The notes: generated by a model from the letters alone, not told the origin. Counted from the stretch's first letter, positions 47,267 to 58,073 are shown. The stretch: DNA of 64,000 bases from Elmis aenea (GCA_947652605.1 OX393580.1:17194159-17258158), one strand, 5' to 3'. Translations and numbers: made by a program.

Positions 47267-48010
47267 ATTTCGGGAAAAAGGGGTACATTATTGGACTAAA
47301 ATTAAAGTTGGAGCTCTTTTTTTACTTTTGTTTAAAAATTCTTTGAAAAATTACGACTTACGTCCATGGCCGACTTTAAAATATTTTAATTGCCTTAGTA
47401 ATACTAATATAAATCGAGATAGCTCGAAAAATATTAACTTTAGGTATAGGACATGCTTAATAATTTCGAAAGACAATTAAATTCTCTACAAGAAAATGTA
47501 AAATATACAGGGTGTTGCATTTAAGAAAAATGACTTATCGATGTTTAAAGTTTCACAAGTTTGACCAAGCGTAAAAAACACCCTGTATAATATTTTTAAA
47601 ATGTAGCTAGCGCAAAGTGTTAATTAATCTATTGTCAATCTCAATTTTAAACGAAATTTTACCGCTTTTTTAAATAACTTTAATGTTTAAAAAAAATGAA
47701 AGTGCTGTATTGCTCAAAAATTTCATAAAAATGTAAATTTTACGAAAACGGTTGACTTAAGACCCATATAACCTTTTACATTTTTTAAAGTAAATTTATA
47801 GAGGAATCCAAAAATGTAAAAATATACAGGGTGTTCTATGTAAAAAAAATAAATTTTTATATGTGCCGGTCAAACGAAACACCCTGTATATTTGAAAATA
47901 ATTTAAGGTTATGTAGAAATTAGGTTCGCACAATATTTGTATTAAACATTTTTTGATATTTTCATTAATAAAGGAGCTATTGAAGAATCTCAGGGTCGTG
48001 GTGCACCCTG

Positions 48011-48287
48011 TATAGGCGTTCTTTTCTCAAAAAAATAGCCCAAAAGAGCTACATCAGATTTTCGTTAACTATTACGGCAACTAAGATACCCCGTAAAACA
48101 TTCGAATTTGGTCCACCCTGTAAAATATAAATGCAGCCGAACATTGCGCAAAGCTATGATGCTGTACGCGTATACACTATTATACAGCGTGATCTATGAA
48201 TAGCCTTGAACGCAAGACGTAGCTGTATTTTTGCTGGAAACTGGCAAAAAGTGGAACTTGTTTAAAACTCCGCTAGACGAATGGTCA
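48011..48287. other. fragments of further CAGGGTG-type ends
   Basis: A solo right end 'ttggtccaccctg' with following TA lies at 48108-48121, preceded by sequence resembling the right arm of a foldback element. A left-type end 'tacagcgtgatctatgaata' starts near 48182. Neither has a convincing partner here. The stretch ends with the GGTCACC sequence that abuts satellite block 3. Confidence 0.4.
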
Positions 48288-48725
48288 CCCCACCTTAGAT
48301 TAACTTACATTTAATAATCGTAAATTTCCAAGTGCTATATTCGCGAATAACTTTTAAACTGCTTGAGGTATTGACTTAAAATTTACAGATAATGTTCACT
48401 TGTAGTAGCTGTAGCTGCAGCAATTGTTTTTACGATGATCCGTCGGTCTGTCTGTAAGTAATTTCAAAAAATCATCCCTTAGAGTAACTTACATTTATTA
48501 ATCGTATACTTTGTAGGGCTATATTCGCGAATAACTTTAAAACTGCTTGAGTATTGACTTAAAATTTCTAGATAATCTTAACTTTAAGTAACTACAGCTA
48601 CAGCAATTGTTTTTACGCTGATCTGTTCATCTGTCTGTAAGCAATTTTAATTATTTAGCCCTTGAATTCACGAATTGGTAATAATCCTATACTTTGAAGG
48701 GCTATATCTATAAAATGCTTTAAAC
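48288..48725. repeat. ~180-bp satellite, block 3
   Basis: Two to two-and-a-half units carry the landmarks 'gctatattcgcgaataactt' (48331, 48512) and 'tctgtctgtaag' (48447, 48629), spaced by ~181 bp. Orientation and sequence match blocks 1 and 2, so the three blocks were one tandem array before transposon insertion. Confidence 0.88.
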
Positions 48726-49866
48726 TGTTTGCTTTTTCTTTGAGTTAGTAATAAAATTGTAAGAAACGTATATATTCTGAGGATGTTCTTTGTAAATGAG
48801 ACAAAACGTTTGTAAAATTAATAATAAGGGATGACTTTAACTCAGAAGCTTATTATTACAATCCAAAATGTTGTTGTAATCTTGCTTTAAATATCCAACC
48901 TTGGTTTGTAATCTAGTGTAAGTAAATGCGTGAGTTTGGGAATTATTTTTTCTTCTTAATGAATTCCAGTGCCGAAAATGTTATGTTCATAATAACATCC
49001 AAGATAAGATTCCTATAATATTCTGTCGACAATTTTACACGGCCCATGCACATGTTACATAAATATTAATGTGGCATTATCATTTAACTTTTAATTAATC
49101 TTCTGCTCGACTATGCTTGAAATTTTACGCAATCGTATAAAGAAAATGGGCATACCTTTGCTTTAGTGTGATGCTTGTTTATAAAATAACTAATTGGATT
49201 GTACCTCACCTGCTTCTAATACGCGTCAATTATCTCCAAGGATGTAGTTTTCACCTAGCGCTATCACATTTTTATTCTAAACCGTCGCTAAAAGTCATTT
49301 ACCTGGACATTAATTCATAGTTTAGCTCGATGGGATACGTACAAGATGGTTTAAAAAGAGCCAGAAATATTTAATAAACATACTTCTGGTGCAGCTGTCT
49401 TCGTTTTTATTAATAATGGCCACATGTTTCTTTTCCATTACTGAACATAAAATGCTTTAAAGCGACCTAACCAGTATTATAGCGAAACAATTATAATATA
49501 ATGGGTGTATTAACATAAATAAAGTGTAATAAATCCGGTATATGAGAGCGGATTTCGTAACGTTGGTATTAACAGAAAAGAAGGCAAGTTGTTGGAAAGT
49601 TTTAAAATACTTTTTAAAGCATCGATAGCCGAAATTAATTAGATCAATTTACGTGTAATTAGAAGTTAACGGTTTTATACAAAATCAGTTAAAATAACGT
49701 AATAATTTCTTCTGTAAGCACATTAACAACTATTTTAATAATTATGTTCTTTAGTATTTAAAAAAGAAATGGGATTTTTTTTGTAAAAAAAATATTATAG
49801 CAAGTTCAAATTATTTTAAAAATTTAAATAGCTATATAATAAATTTCAAAAGGTTTCTAAACAAAG
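48726..49866. other. AT-rich DNA, nothing recognised
   Basis: No termini, repeats or exon-like islands were recognised downstream of the satellite. Confidence 0.35.
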
Positions 49867-50105
49867 CGGCCCCCTGAGGGGCTGTGAAAGATTTTAAGGG
49901 GGGCCGCGAAAAATTTATAAATGGTTTTATTGTTTAAAATATCGAAATATTTGTTGCTCCTTTTTTTACTCGAACCATCGGAGAGGTATCTTCTTAAATA
50001 AATCGTAATATTTTTGTTACCTACTACAAACTAGGAGCCGCGATGCCGCGAATATATTTTAGGATATTTAGGGGGCCGCGACTACTAAAAGGTTAAGAAC
50101 CACTG
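49867..50105 (-). mobile_element. hAT-Charlie-like fragment (one end only)
   Basis: The right edge reads GGTTAAGAACCACTG, the inverse of the Charlie-type terminus CAGTGGTTCTTAACC. The subterminal 'gggggccgcgactact' matches the usual GTCGCGGCCCCC stretch. A related 'gcggccccctgaggggctgtg' lies at the left, but no second terminus or matching 8-bp duplication of the flanking 'gcctagag' is present. The element is truncated or internally rearranged. Confidence 0.75.
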
Positions 50106-50849
50106 GCCTAGAGTAGAGTATGTTTAACAATTCTACAAAGTTTAGAGCCAAGTAAAAATACTACAAGGTTTTTAAACAAAATGAACATTTTCATCTGCAC
50201 TGCTTTAGGTGTCTAGTTAAACTTGCCCCAAAAAATGGGCCAATATCCACTTATAACCGGAGTTTCGATAATTTTACCAAAACAGCTTTTGCATCTAATT
50301 AATAATTTGTATTAACACCTTTAGCAAATTTAAATGCAGTCCACATATTTAAAAACGTTTATAATTTATGCAAAAACTAGTCACCATTAAAGTTATACAC
50401 AAGCCTGACACAAAATTGCCATGTTCTTGTGTTGTTGAATAATTTGATTATGGCTTTCTGTAATTCTATGCATATACGAACGATTTCTTAATAATGATTG
50501 ATGCGAGAAGGTCTTTCCAAAGTTTGTAAAATATTGGTTCCACTAATACGTATTATGTTTCTGATTAGTACAGTAAGAAATTATTACAAATTTTGCTCCA
50601 ACAGAAGCATAATTGTATTTCGTTATAGATGCAAAAGTGTTTTTTAAAACAGTACTTGGTATTTTCTATCCGTTATTTATTCTGTTGATAAGCTTTAGTC
50701 TCCAAAATATCGCAGACGATATTTCAAAGTCAAAACACAAGGTTAAATGCGTAAATTACATATTCAACAATTGATCCAACGTTACGCACATAATTCTTAT
50801 TCAAAAATAAGAGACGACTCCAGTTTTATTTAAATAGAAACTGCCAAGC
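50106..50849. other. AT-rich DNA, nothing recognised
   Basis: No repeats or genes could be supported here. Confidence 0.35.
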
Positions 50850-51334
50850 ACTAGGTGTTCCAAATTCGATGGGATTACATGGGTATTTCGCTTAATGTTC
50901 AAGATAGAGGAGTTATTAACTTACCACAAATGCACAAATGTGCAGTTTTTTGAGACAAACTAAGAAAGTATTCAAAAATATTCTACCATTTCCGGTTTGT
51001 GAGTTATTGAAAAAAAACTGTTTGTTTGTCATAATTATTATGTGTCATATCACCGTTATTGTTGTAAATAGCGAAATAAATTATAAAGATTATTTGTAGA
51101 TATATTTATGTAAAATTCGATTATCTTAAAAAAAAAAAAATGCGCGCTCGCTGTTTAAAAGTTATGACACAAACTTACCTTTTTTTAAATGGAAGCTATA
51201 GTTGACTAAACCTATTAAAAAATGTTTTCTTGTTCCAAATATGTAAGGGTTGATGCATTTATTTTTAATAATGTGCAAGTTACGTTTTTTTTTTATGAAA
51301 ACCAAAAACAAAACTAGGTGTAAAACCTCGTGTC

Positions 51335-51885
51335 CAGAACATTCTTCGCCCACAATTCTTCGTCCACAATTCTTCGCCCACAATTCTTCGCCTCCACAAT
51401 TCTCCGCCCATAATTCTTCGCCTACAAATTTTTTTGCCGCCACAATTCTTCGCCGCTACAAGTTTTCGCCGCATACAAGCATATCACAAATTTAAGTTAT
51501 AAATGTGATTGTTTGCAACGTAATTTTTACAGATTTTTTTACATTAGGTTAGGTCAGGTCAGGTTAGTTTAATTAATTTTTTATTCATACTATAATAACA
51601 TAAACAAGATTAAAAATCACAACATACGCGCTTTATATAGTAATTTTTAAACATAATATTAAAAGAAGAAATATTAATATACAAGAAACAACTTTGGACT
51701 AATGTAAAATAATTTGTAAAAATTACATTATAAAGACAATCACATTTACAAAAAAAAATTGTGATACGCTTGTATGCGGCAAAAAATTGTAGCGGCGAAG
51801 AATTTGGTGGTGAAGAATTGTGTAGGCGAAGAATTGAGGGGGCGAAGAATTGTGGGCGAAGAGTTGTGGGCGAAGAATTCTCAAA
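51335..51885. mobile_element. foldback element with 14-bp minisatellite arms (copy 1)
   Basis: The left arm consists of repeats of CTTCGCCCACAATT and variants (51347-51475). The right arm is the same array inverted (AATTGTGGGCGAAG, about 51780-51885). Between them lie a second, non-tandem inverted segment ('gccgcatacaagcatatcac' / inverse, 'gtaatttttacagatt' / inverse) and a ~150-bp unpaired centre that includes TTAGG/TCAGG units. The ends resemble (G)GAACATTC. Arms made of short tandem repeats are the defining trait of Drosophila Foldback elements. No transposase is present. Confidence 0.85.
51544..51567 (+). repeat. short telomere-like TTAGG/TCAGG array
   Basis: Five consecutive 5-mers, two TTAGG, two TCAGG and a degenerate TTAG(T), lie in the unpaired centre of the minisatellite foldback. 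The same position in the second copy (55415-55447) holds a longer mixed run, so the array is part of the element and not a telomere remnant at this locus. Confidence 0.75.
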
Positions 51886-52387
51886 AACAAATTAAAAAAC
51901 CTTCGTAGCTTGTATCACTTGGGTTTTAAAAGGTTTCACCCCTTGTTTTCTTATGTTTTCACAGCCTAAAAAACTTTCCTAACTTGCTTATTATCGAAAA
52001 TAACTTCATTAACCCTCATATATTTAGAATGAGAAAAAATAAGGAATTCAAATAGGTCATGGCCAACTATAACATTCATTTAAAAAGAGGTAAGAAGTTT
52101 GTGTCATGAATTTTTAACGGCGACTGTAAAATTTATTTTATGATAATCGAATTTTACATAAAAATATCTACGAATATTCTCCAATTTTTTTTAATATCTT
52201 TAACATTAACGGAGATATAACACTTTATAAATATGACAAAAAAAAAGGTTTTTTTTCTAATTATTCAAAAATCGGAATCGATAGAATATTTTTGAAAACG
52301 GTTCCAAGTTTGTCTCATAACTGCACTTTTTGGTAATTTAATCTTGAATATTAAGCGAGATACCCATTGAATTTGGACCACCCTGTA

Positions 52388-55037
52388 CAGACCCTTATTT
52401 AAAACAGGAACTGGACTTTAGATAAATGCATTTGTGTTGGGCATTGGACATAATTTTTATGTAAACAATGATGTGTAGAATTTAGCGAGGTACAGTGCAT
52501 CGTATTATACATGGTTAAAAAACTATTACCCAATTTTCATTTCAAATTTCAAATACATGGAGTTGTAACTCAAGTACGGTTCTGGTATAGCAATCGACAA
52601 TGAAGATTCAACACGCAGACATATTAGCATGTACAATGTTATATTTACTATTAATAAAATCAATTGAAAGCAATTTTATTCGGTTGTAATAGGCTTCAAT
52701 GCATTCTTATAAATTACTTCTATAGTTCAATTGCTAGGTGAAAAAAATTGTGGTACCAAAATGTTAATTAAAACAGGAAACATGAACATTTCGATGGATG
52801 TATTTAAATTTCGGCAAAGACATAATATGCTAATTTTAATTGTTTACTAGAATTTGGTCTATGACAAAAACAAAACCTACAATAAATACGTTAAATAAGT
52901 GTGTTTTAACGATAAATAAGCTCATAATATATTTGTAATTATTACAGATAATATTAATTGCGTCAACTATTACACAGAAAACTGCGGTGGAAATTCCACT
53001 TTTCCGAAACGAAAAATATTGTTGTGTAATGCTATGATACATATCTATTGATTATACTTTTAAAGCCTATAGCCTACATATTTTCATGTTTTCTCAAAAT
53101 AAATTTCTAGTCCAAATAACTTTAGTGAAAATACAGCAACATCATTCTAATTTTTTTAACGCTGTTTCATTCTTTATGTAATATTTTACTTCTTTCTTAG
53201 TAATAAATTCTCCAAAGCGTGCACGTTAACTTTCAATAAAACTGTCAATCTGAACCAAATTAATATTTATGTATGCCCATATATGTCCATACAATCAGAC
53301 ACTTTTGGTAGGTGTTCGTTTTTAAGTTAGTATTATTTGTATAAAAAGGCGAATTCATACATAAATTGGCTTACTTATTTTTAAAAATGGTTTGCAAAAC
53401 ATCGTCAATTATAAATGTTTTGAATATGGTCATAGAATCATAGAAAATATCGTTTGGATTATTCTGTCTAACAACACCAGAGCGGAGGCAATTGGGCAGA
53501 CCTAGAGAGGATTTACCACACGTTTTTAAAATACTAGGAAGAGAAAATAAACTTAAATAAAAAATGTACTTAAAAATTATGGATGTTTTGAAGAACAATC
53601 AAAATTTTGCAACTCATACTTTGCAGTTTGTTCCTTACTACAGTTTTGACCCCAATATTAGCCTTGTGCTTCGTTAAACTAAATTTTGGGCTTTCAAGTT
53701 TTACTCATATTATTATTTAGTCATAAGTCCTTCTACTGTTAGGTGTAGAACTCTTTTACTCACAAATATTTTCTTAAATTCATATTTGTTATCTGAACTT
53801 ATCCACTTTTTTCTCAACTAGTTAATTTTTACAATCCCTACTTTGTTCTTTTCTTAAAACCAACAACAATAATATTAATGCGTCTACTTATACAGCTTTT
53901 TTTTCTGGAACCTTTTATCTAAATATCTAGTATATGTCGCCATTACCATTAATGTATAGAAACAAACAAGTTATGTTAAGTTATTGCTTACAATACAAAT
54001 GTTTTGCGTCGTGTATTACCAAAACTTGTATAATTCAAACCGAAAAGTTAAGTACTTTATAACTTTTTACAATAAATTTTATTGCTTCAACGCCTTAACG
54101 GGATTTCTAAAACTTCATGTACTAATAGCGGTTTGTAGTTCTGCATACTAATGATTCTCAGTGGAAAATAAATTGTGGTTTTGGATAATGTTATTAATTT
54201 ATTGTTATTGGTTTGGTAGAATAGTTTTATGTTAGAAACTCTACATTTATTTCGTTTGTTTTTTCTAAAATTGCTGACATTTCGACTTCATATGATAAAA
54301 AATATGCATAAGGAAAATTTTTAGTTCATAATTTTGTATTACCCTTAACCAAACTTAAGGTCAGATTAATTTACTCAACGTCGTTGTGACAAATCATTTA
54401 TCAGATCCCTGAGGTGATTTTGCGACCTTTTTTACCTCACGATGACGCGTTATATTATTTTAAATAGCAATGAACGCGTAAGCTATTTAGACTCCCATAG
54501 AAGTTCAACTTTTTTTCTTGTTGTTACATATAACATCTTCGATCTTTGCAAATCATTAACTCGGAACCACTTGGTGTAATTTAAGTAGCCATTATATAAG
54601 ACGTCTTAGAAAGCTAAAGGGGCGGGACATGTATTCCTATTACATGTTGGTATAAGCAATTGAAAATTTAATTTATAGTGTCTAGTTATGCGCCATAGAA
54701 ACGAAATTCTTGCAAGAAATTTAAGGAACACAGCCATACTTGTACAACGTTACATATTTCTACACATTTGTGGCACATTTTCGTTTAAACGATTTAATAA
54801 AATACTTGTAAACATTTTTTAAATCAAAAATAATAAGATTTCTCAAATTTTGCCCAAGTTTTCGAAAAAAATTCATGAGCGAAAACGTTTGTAATTTTTT
54901 TCCTGTTTATTTTTTGCAATGTGACAAATTGGTATTTAAAAATTTGGCAAAGACGTACTAATTCTGCTTCTTAACAGGTGCTCTTGCATCTTTCGTTGTT
55001 AAAGTATATATATATATTCTTCTAGATTTTGTTTATG
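52388..55037. other. AT-rich DNA without recognised genes
   Basis: No element ends, satellite units or splice-bounded GC-rich frames were found in this ~2.6 kb. Frames at 52836-53042 and 53371-53598 on the - strand are AT-driven and without motifs. Confidence 0.35.
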
Positions 55038-55047
55038 CTGTTCTTCC

Positions 55048-55745
55048 GGTGTCCGGAACATTCATTCTTCGCCCACAATTCTTCGCCCACAATTCTTCGC
55101 CCACAATTCTTCGCCCGCAATTCTTCGCCCGCAATTCTTCGCCCACAATTATTCGCCCACAATTCTTTGCCCACAATTCTTCGCCCACAATTCTTCGCCC
55201 ACAATTCTTCGCCCAAAATTCTTCGCCCACACTTCTTTGCCTCCACAATTCTTTGCCCACAATTCTTCGCCTACACAATTCTTCGCCGCCACAATTCTTA
55301 GCCGCCACAATTCTTCGCCGCCACAATTTTTCGCCGCATACAAGCATATCACAAATTTTGTTTGTAAATGTGATTGTTTTTATTTATAACGTAATTTTTA
55401 CAGATTATTTTACATTAGGTTAGGTTATGTCAGGTCAGGTCAGGTTAGTTTAATTTTTATTCATACTATAATAGATAACATAAACAAGATTAAAAATCAC
55501 AACATACGCTATTTATGTAGCAATTGTTAAATATAATATTAAAAGAAAAAGTATTAACATACAAGAAACAACTTTAGGCTAATGTAAAATAATCTGTAAA
55601 AATTACGTTGTAAATAATAACAATCACATTTAAAAACAAAATTTGTGATATGCTTGTATGCGGCGAAAAATTGTGGCGGCGACGAATTGTGGCGGCGAAG
55701 AATTGTGGAGGCGAAGAATTGTGGGCGAATAATGTTCCTAGATCT
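55048..55745. mobile_element. foldback element with 14-bp minisatellite arms (copy 2)
   Basis: The left arm has about nineteen units of CTTCGCCCACAATT and variants (CGCCGCCACAATT near the inner edge) from 55066 to 55330. The right arm has only about five inverted units (55675-55735), so arm length is highly unequal. The inner inverted segments and the centre with TTAGG/TCAGG match copy 1. A perfect 10-bp direct repeat CTGTTCTTCC flanks it at 55038-55047 and 55746-55755. The inner terminal sequence GGAACATT is shared by both ends. Frames on both strands (rich in Cys-Gly-Arg-Arg or Pro-Gln-Phe-Phe) are translations of the minisatellite. Confidence 0.9.
55415..55447 (+). repeat. telomere-like TTAGG/TCAGG array (copy 2)
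   Basis: Units read TTAGG twice, TTATG once, TCAGG three times, then TTAG(T), all in one register. The change from TTAGG to TCAGG within one run is the same as in copy 1. Confidence 0.75.
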
Positions 55746-56688
55746 CTGTTCTTCCATCGTTAGCTAACTGTGACACCTCTCTCTAACTAGTCTTTTTTTT
55801 TAGACTGCTTCATTTTACCATTTTGTCTTTCTCTATTTCTTTTCTTTCTAATCTTTATTTTCGCGAACGTATGATCTGGTATGCTTAATAGATGTCCTAG
55901 CTATCATTTTTGGTTGGACTCCATCGTTTACTGCTTTTTCTAGTTTTAGCTTTGCCGATCTTATTAATTAGTATTCTATCTCTCTGTTCTTCCTAAACAT
56001 CTCATCTCCTTAGTCTTTATCCTTAAATTTAGCTTTTTGGTTAAAACTTCTTTTTTTTTGAGTATTTGGGCAAGATTTTATTGAGAATAATAATTTGTAA
56101 TAACTATCTGTAATTCTGTACCCCTGTTTAAACTTTCATGGATCCTTAAATAACAGCTTCTTGTTATTTTCGAAAGCTCATATGCACTTAGCACTTTGAT
56201 ATCCTCCAAAACGTCCTTTTTTTATTTCAAAATGCATGTTGAAAAATTTTGTTAGTATGATTAAATTTTGTCACGTTACTGTTTTGTTAAAGACAAGGGA
56301 GATACTTTATTAATAGCACAACTGTACCTTAATAGCTTGCTCCCAGCACGTGCTGGCACTTCTTATGCAGCGCGAGTTCCGTACGCGGCAACCCACAGAA
56401 CTACTGATCCGCATGATAAGCCACTTTTAATGCGGGAAAAATGTGACATCATATGACGTACTATCTGTAAATCTCATCCATATACTCCGGGATGATGCAA
56501 GCCTTACCGTGGAAGCGTTTTTATGAAACTTTTTTTTATGATTTTTTTTTAAACGAAAATTTAGGAGACGAAATATTTTGACTCGGGAAGTCGACACGAG
56601 TAAGTGTGTAGTATCGTCGCATTTCCGTTTAAAATTAAGCGTGGTGATTGTTGCTGTAGGTCATGTTCAAGGTCTGTTATTGTTGCAG
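55746..56688. other. intronic DNA upstream of the internal exon
   Basis: It contains C/T-rich sequence (55780-56010) and a GC-richer patch at 56340-56430 with the 14-bp palindrome CCAGCACGTGCTGG at 56343-56356, whose core CACGTG is an E-box. A 62-codon frame crosses the patch without splice context. An acceptor-like 'gctgtag' at 56660 would put the following exon out of frame with the exon at 19594. Confidence 0.35.
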
Positions 56689-56814
56689 AGTGGAGCAGGG
56701 GCGGGCGCTGTTGAAGGGCCTGTAGGGGGTCAAGGTGCGCGCTTGAAACACAGGCCCCGTAAATTCACCGCCTCGGGCAGCCTGAGTGATAGCTCCTCCA
56801 GTGTCAAACGACAG
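56689..56814 (+). CDS. internal coding exon (42 codons), phase 0-0, gene unrecognised
   Basis: The exon is 126 bases between a pyrimidine-rich acceptor (tgttattgttgcag) and a perfect donor CAG|GTAAGT. GC content is 62% against about 30% around it. Only one frame is open throughout; the other two contain stops. It reads SGAGAGAVEGPVGGQ, then a basic stretch RLKHRPRK, then FTASGSLSDSSSSVKRQ. A Gly/Ala-rich linker followed by a basic and Ser-rich segment suggests a disordered, phosphorylatable region of a larger protein. The exon length is a multiple of three, so it could be skipped without a frame change. It can be joined in phase 0 to the candidate first exon at 19594-19662. I do not recognise the gene. 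No further exon is seen between here and 64000. Confidence 0.75.
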
Positions 56815-58073
56815 GTAAGTGTCACTTATGTCTATATTATATTAAAGGAAAGGAAAAGCAGACAACCCGAACACAAAAGACAGCTCGTTCAGTTTTAATT
56901 TTACTTCTTTAACGCTTCGTGGTAAGGAATTTCCAAACACAGCGCAAAGTAGCAAAGATTTTGGTAAAGCATTAAAACAGTTAGCTAAAAAAGAAAATGT
57001 ACGTTTTAAGAAACTGCAGATTAGCTCTTTATTCTAGCCTAGCTCAAACAAATGCCATTGTTACTTGGAAATGTTATCTAAACATATGTGTGCTAAGGTT
57101 TATTTTAGATAATGATTTTTTTGTTTTATTGAAATTATGTTGATCAAGTACTAGTAGGCAACTTACATCATTAATAACTTCATATGGCTAGTAATTTTCC
57201 TTTTAGAGAAACTCAATAGTTTCCGTCGGCTATTTATGACTTGTCTCAATTATAAAAGCTTAAAATATTGTTATTATTTATAGTTATCATTTGTAAATTT
57301 AATGGTTTATGATTAATGCTGTTTTAAATAAATAGTTTGTAGGACAAAAAATTTAAACATGACGAAACTGATCCGTGACAATTACCTGAAATTCCTTCGT
57401 CGAGGCTAGCACGTGTTTAAAATTTTAATAATTGCAAACTTGCACAGCGAGTTTTTAAATTTTAATCTGTAAAATCTAATGACGACGGTCTTCACTACAT
57501 TTTTTTACATGTTTAATTAATTGAAGTGTCAGAGTTATTAAGGTTTATTCTGAAATATCGTTTGGTGTGGATGTTGGACGATGGTGTAATGATATCACTA
57601 TCACTATTACACTACAATTTTTCATTTTTAAAAAGCCATACAAATTATACCTAAAGCAAATTAGTAGAAGTGGTTATTAGTTACTCATAAGAAAAAAATT
57701 CGTTTACTTTTATGCATTTCAGAATTTTGCAACAAAATAATAGAAAAAAATTAAATTTAACTGTTAGTTTTTCAACTGCAGAACATGGATTATACCTACA
57801 CATTTTTTTGGCTTTTCGTTAACACTATAGTCATGAGAAAATGCGTCTAAATTACTTATAATCCCATACATTATGATGGTTAACCACGTTAGTCCAACAT
57901 TGTTGTAAAAAGAATTAGACAAGAAATAACGCTTGAATAAAATTGTCAACCAATTTGTGCCTAACCTGTATAGTGTATAATATACACTGTATATGATACT
58001 ATACAGAACATCTTTTTTCTGCAATCGTCACTAAACTAGCTCAATAAGTACCCAAAAGCGGCTGCAATAATGA
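56815..58073. other. intronic AT-rich DNA
   Basis: It follows the donor at 56814. No repeats or exons were recognised. The 86-codon - strand frame at 57764-58024 is without motif. Confidence 0.35.

Larger units (their letters stand above)
46102..48010. mobile_element. TA-flanked CAGGGTG foldback element, mariner-derived (copy 2)
   Basis: It shares both ends (left CACGGTGCACCACGACCCTG, one base changed; right CACCCTG), the TA flanks (46100-46101, 48011-48012), and the internal order of the copy at 493-2865. It runs in the reverse orientation: the transposase remnant is on the - strand of the left half and its duplicate is on the + strand of the right half. It is 1909 bp long, against 1907 bp for copy 1 without its hAT insertion. 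The two copies therefore derive from the same already-palindromic ancestor. Confidence 0.92.
50850..52385. mobile_element. CAGGGTGGTCC foldback element interrupted by a minisatellite foldback
   Basis: The left end is eroded ('taggtgttccaaattcgatg'). The right end CACCCTG precedes TA at 52386-52387. Arms and core follow the element at 17029-18235. The middle of the palindrome (where that element has its apex) is replaced by the element at 51335-51885, flanked by 'aggtgtaaaacctc' on the left and 'aacaaattaaaaaaccttcg' on the right, which are the inner ends of the two arms. Confidence 0.88.

Noticed and set aside
48108..48121. Complete foldback element ending at the solo CACCCTG near 48117
   Set aside because: No matching left terminus was found within a plausible distance. 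The only candidates belong to elements with other end sequences.
55022..55352. Long overlapping open frames on both strands with Cys-Gly-Arg or Phe-Phe-Ala-His repeats
   Set aside because: All are translations of the 14-bp minisatellite arms. A 14-bp unit cycles through all three frames and leaves stops out by chance; there is no start context or domain.
51544..55447. Chromosome end or telomere fusion
   Set aside because: Only a few TTAGG/TCAGG units are present, inside two copies of the same mobile element, with ordinary sequence on both sides.
56658..56688. Alternative acceptor for the internal exon after 'gctgtag' at 56660
   Set aside because: Using it with a phase-0 upstream exon would shift the frame into an early stop. 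The acceptor at 56688 keeps the only open frame.
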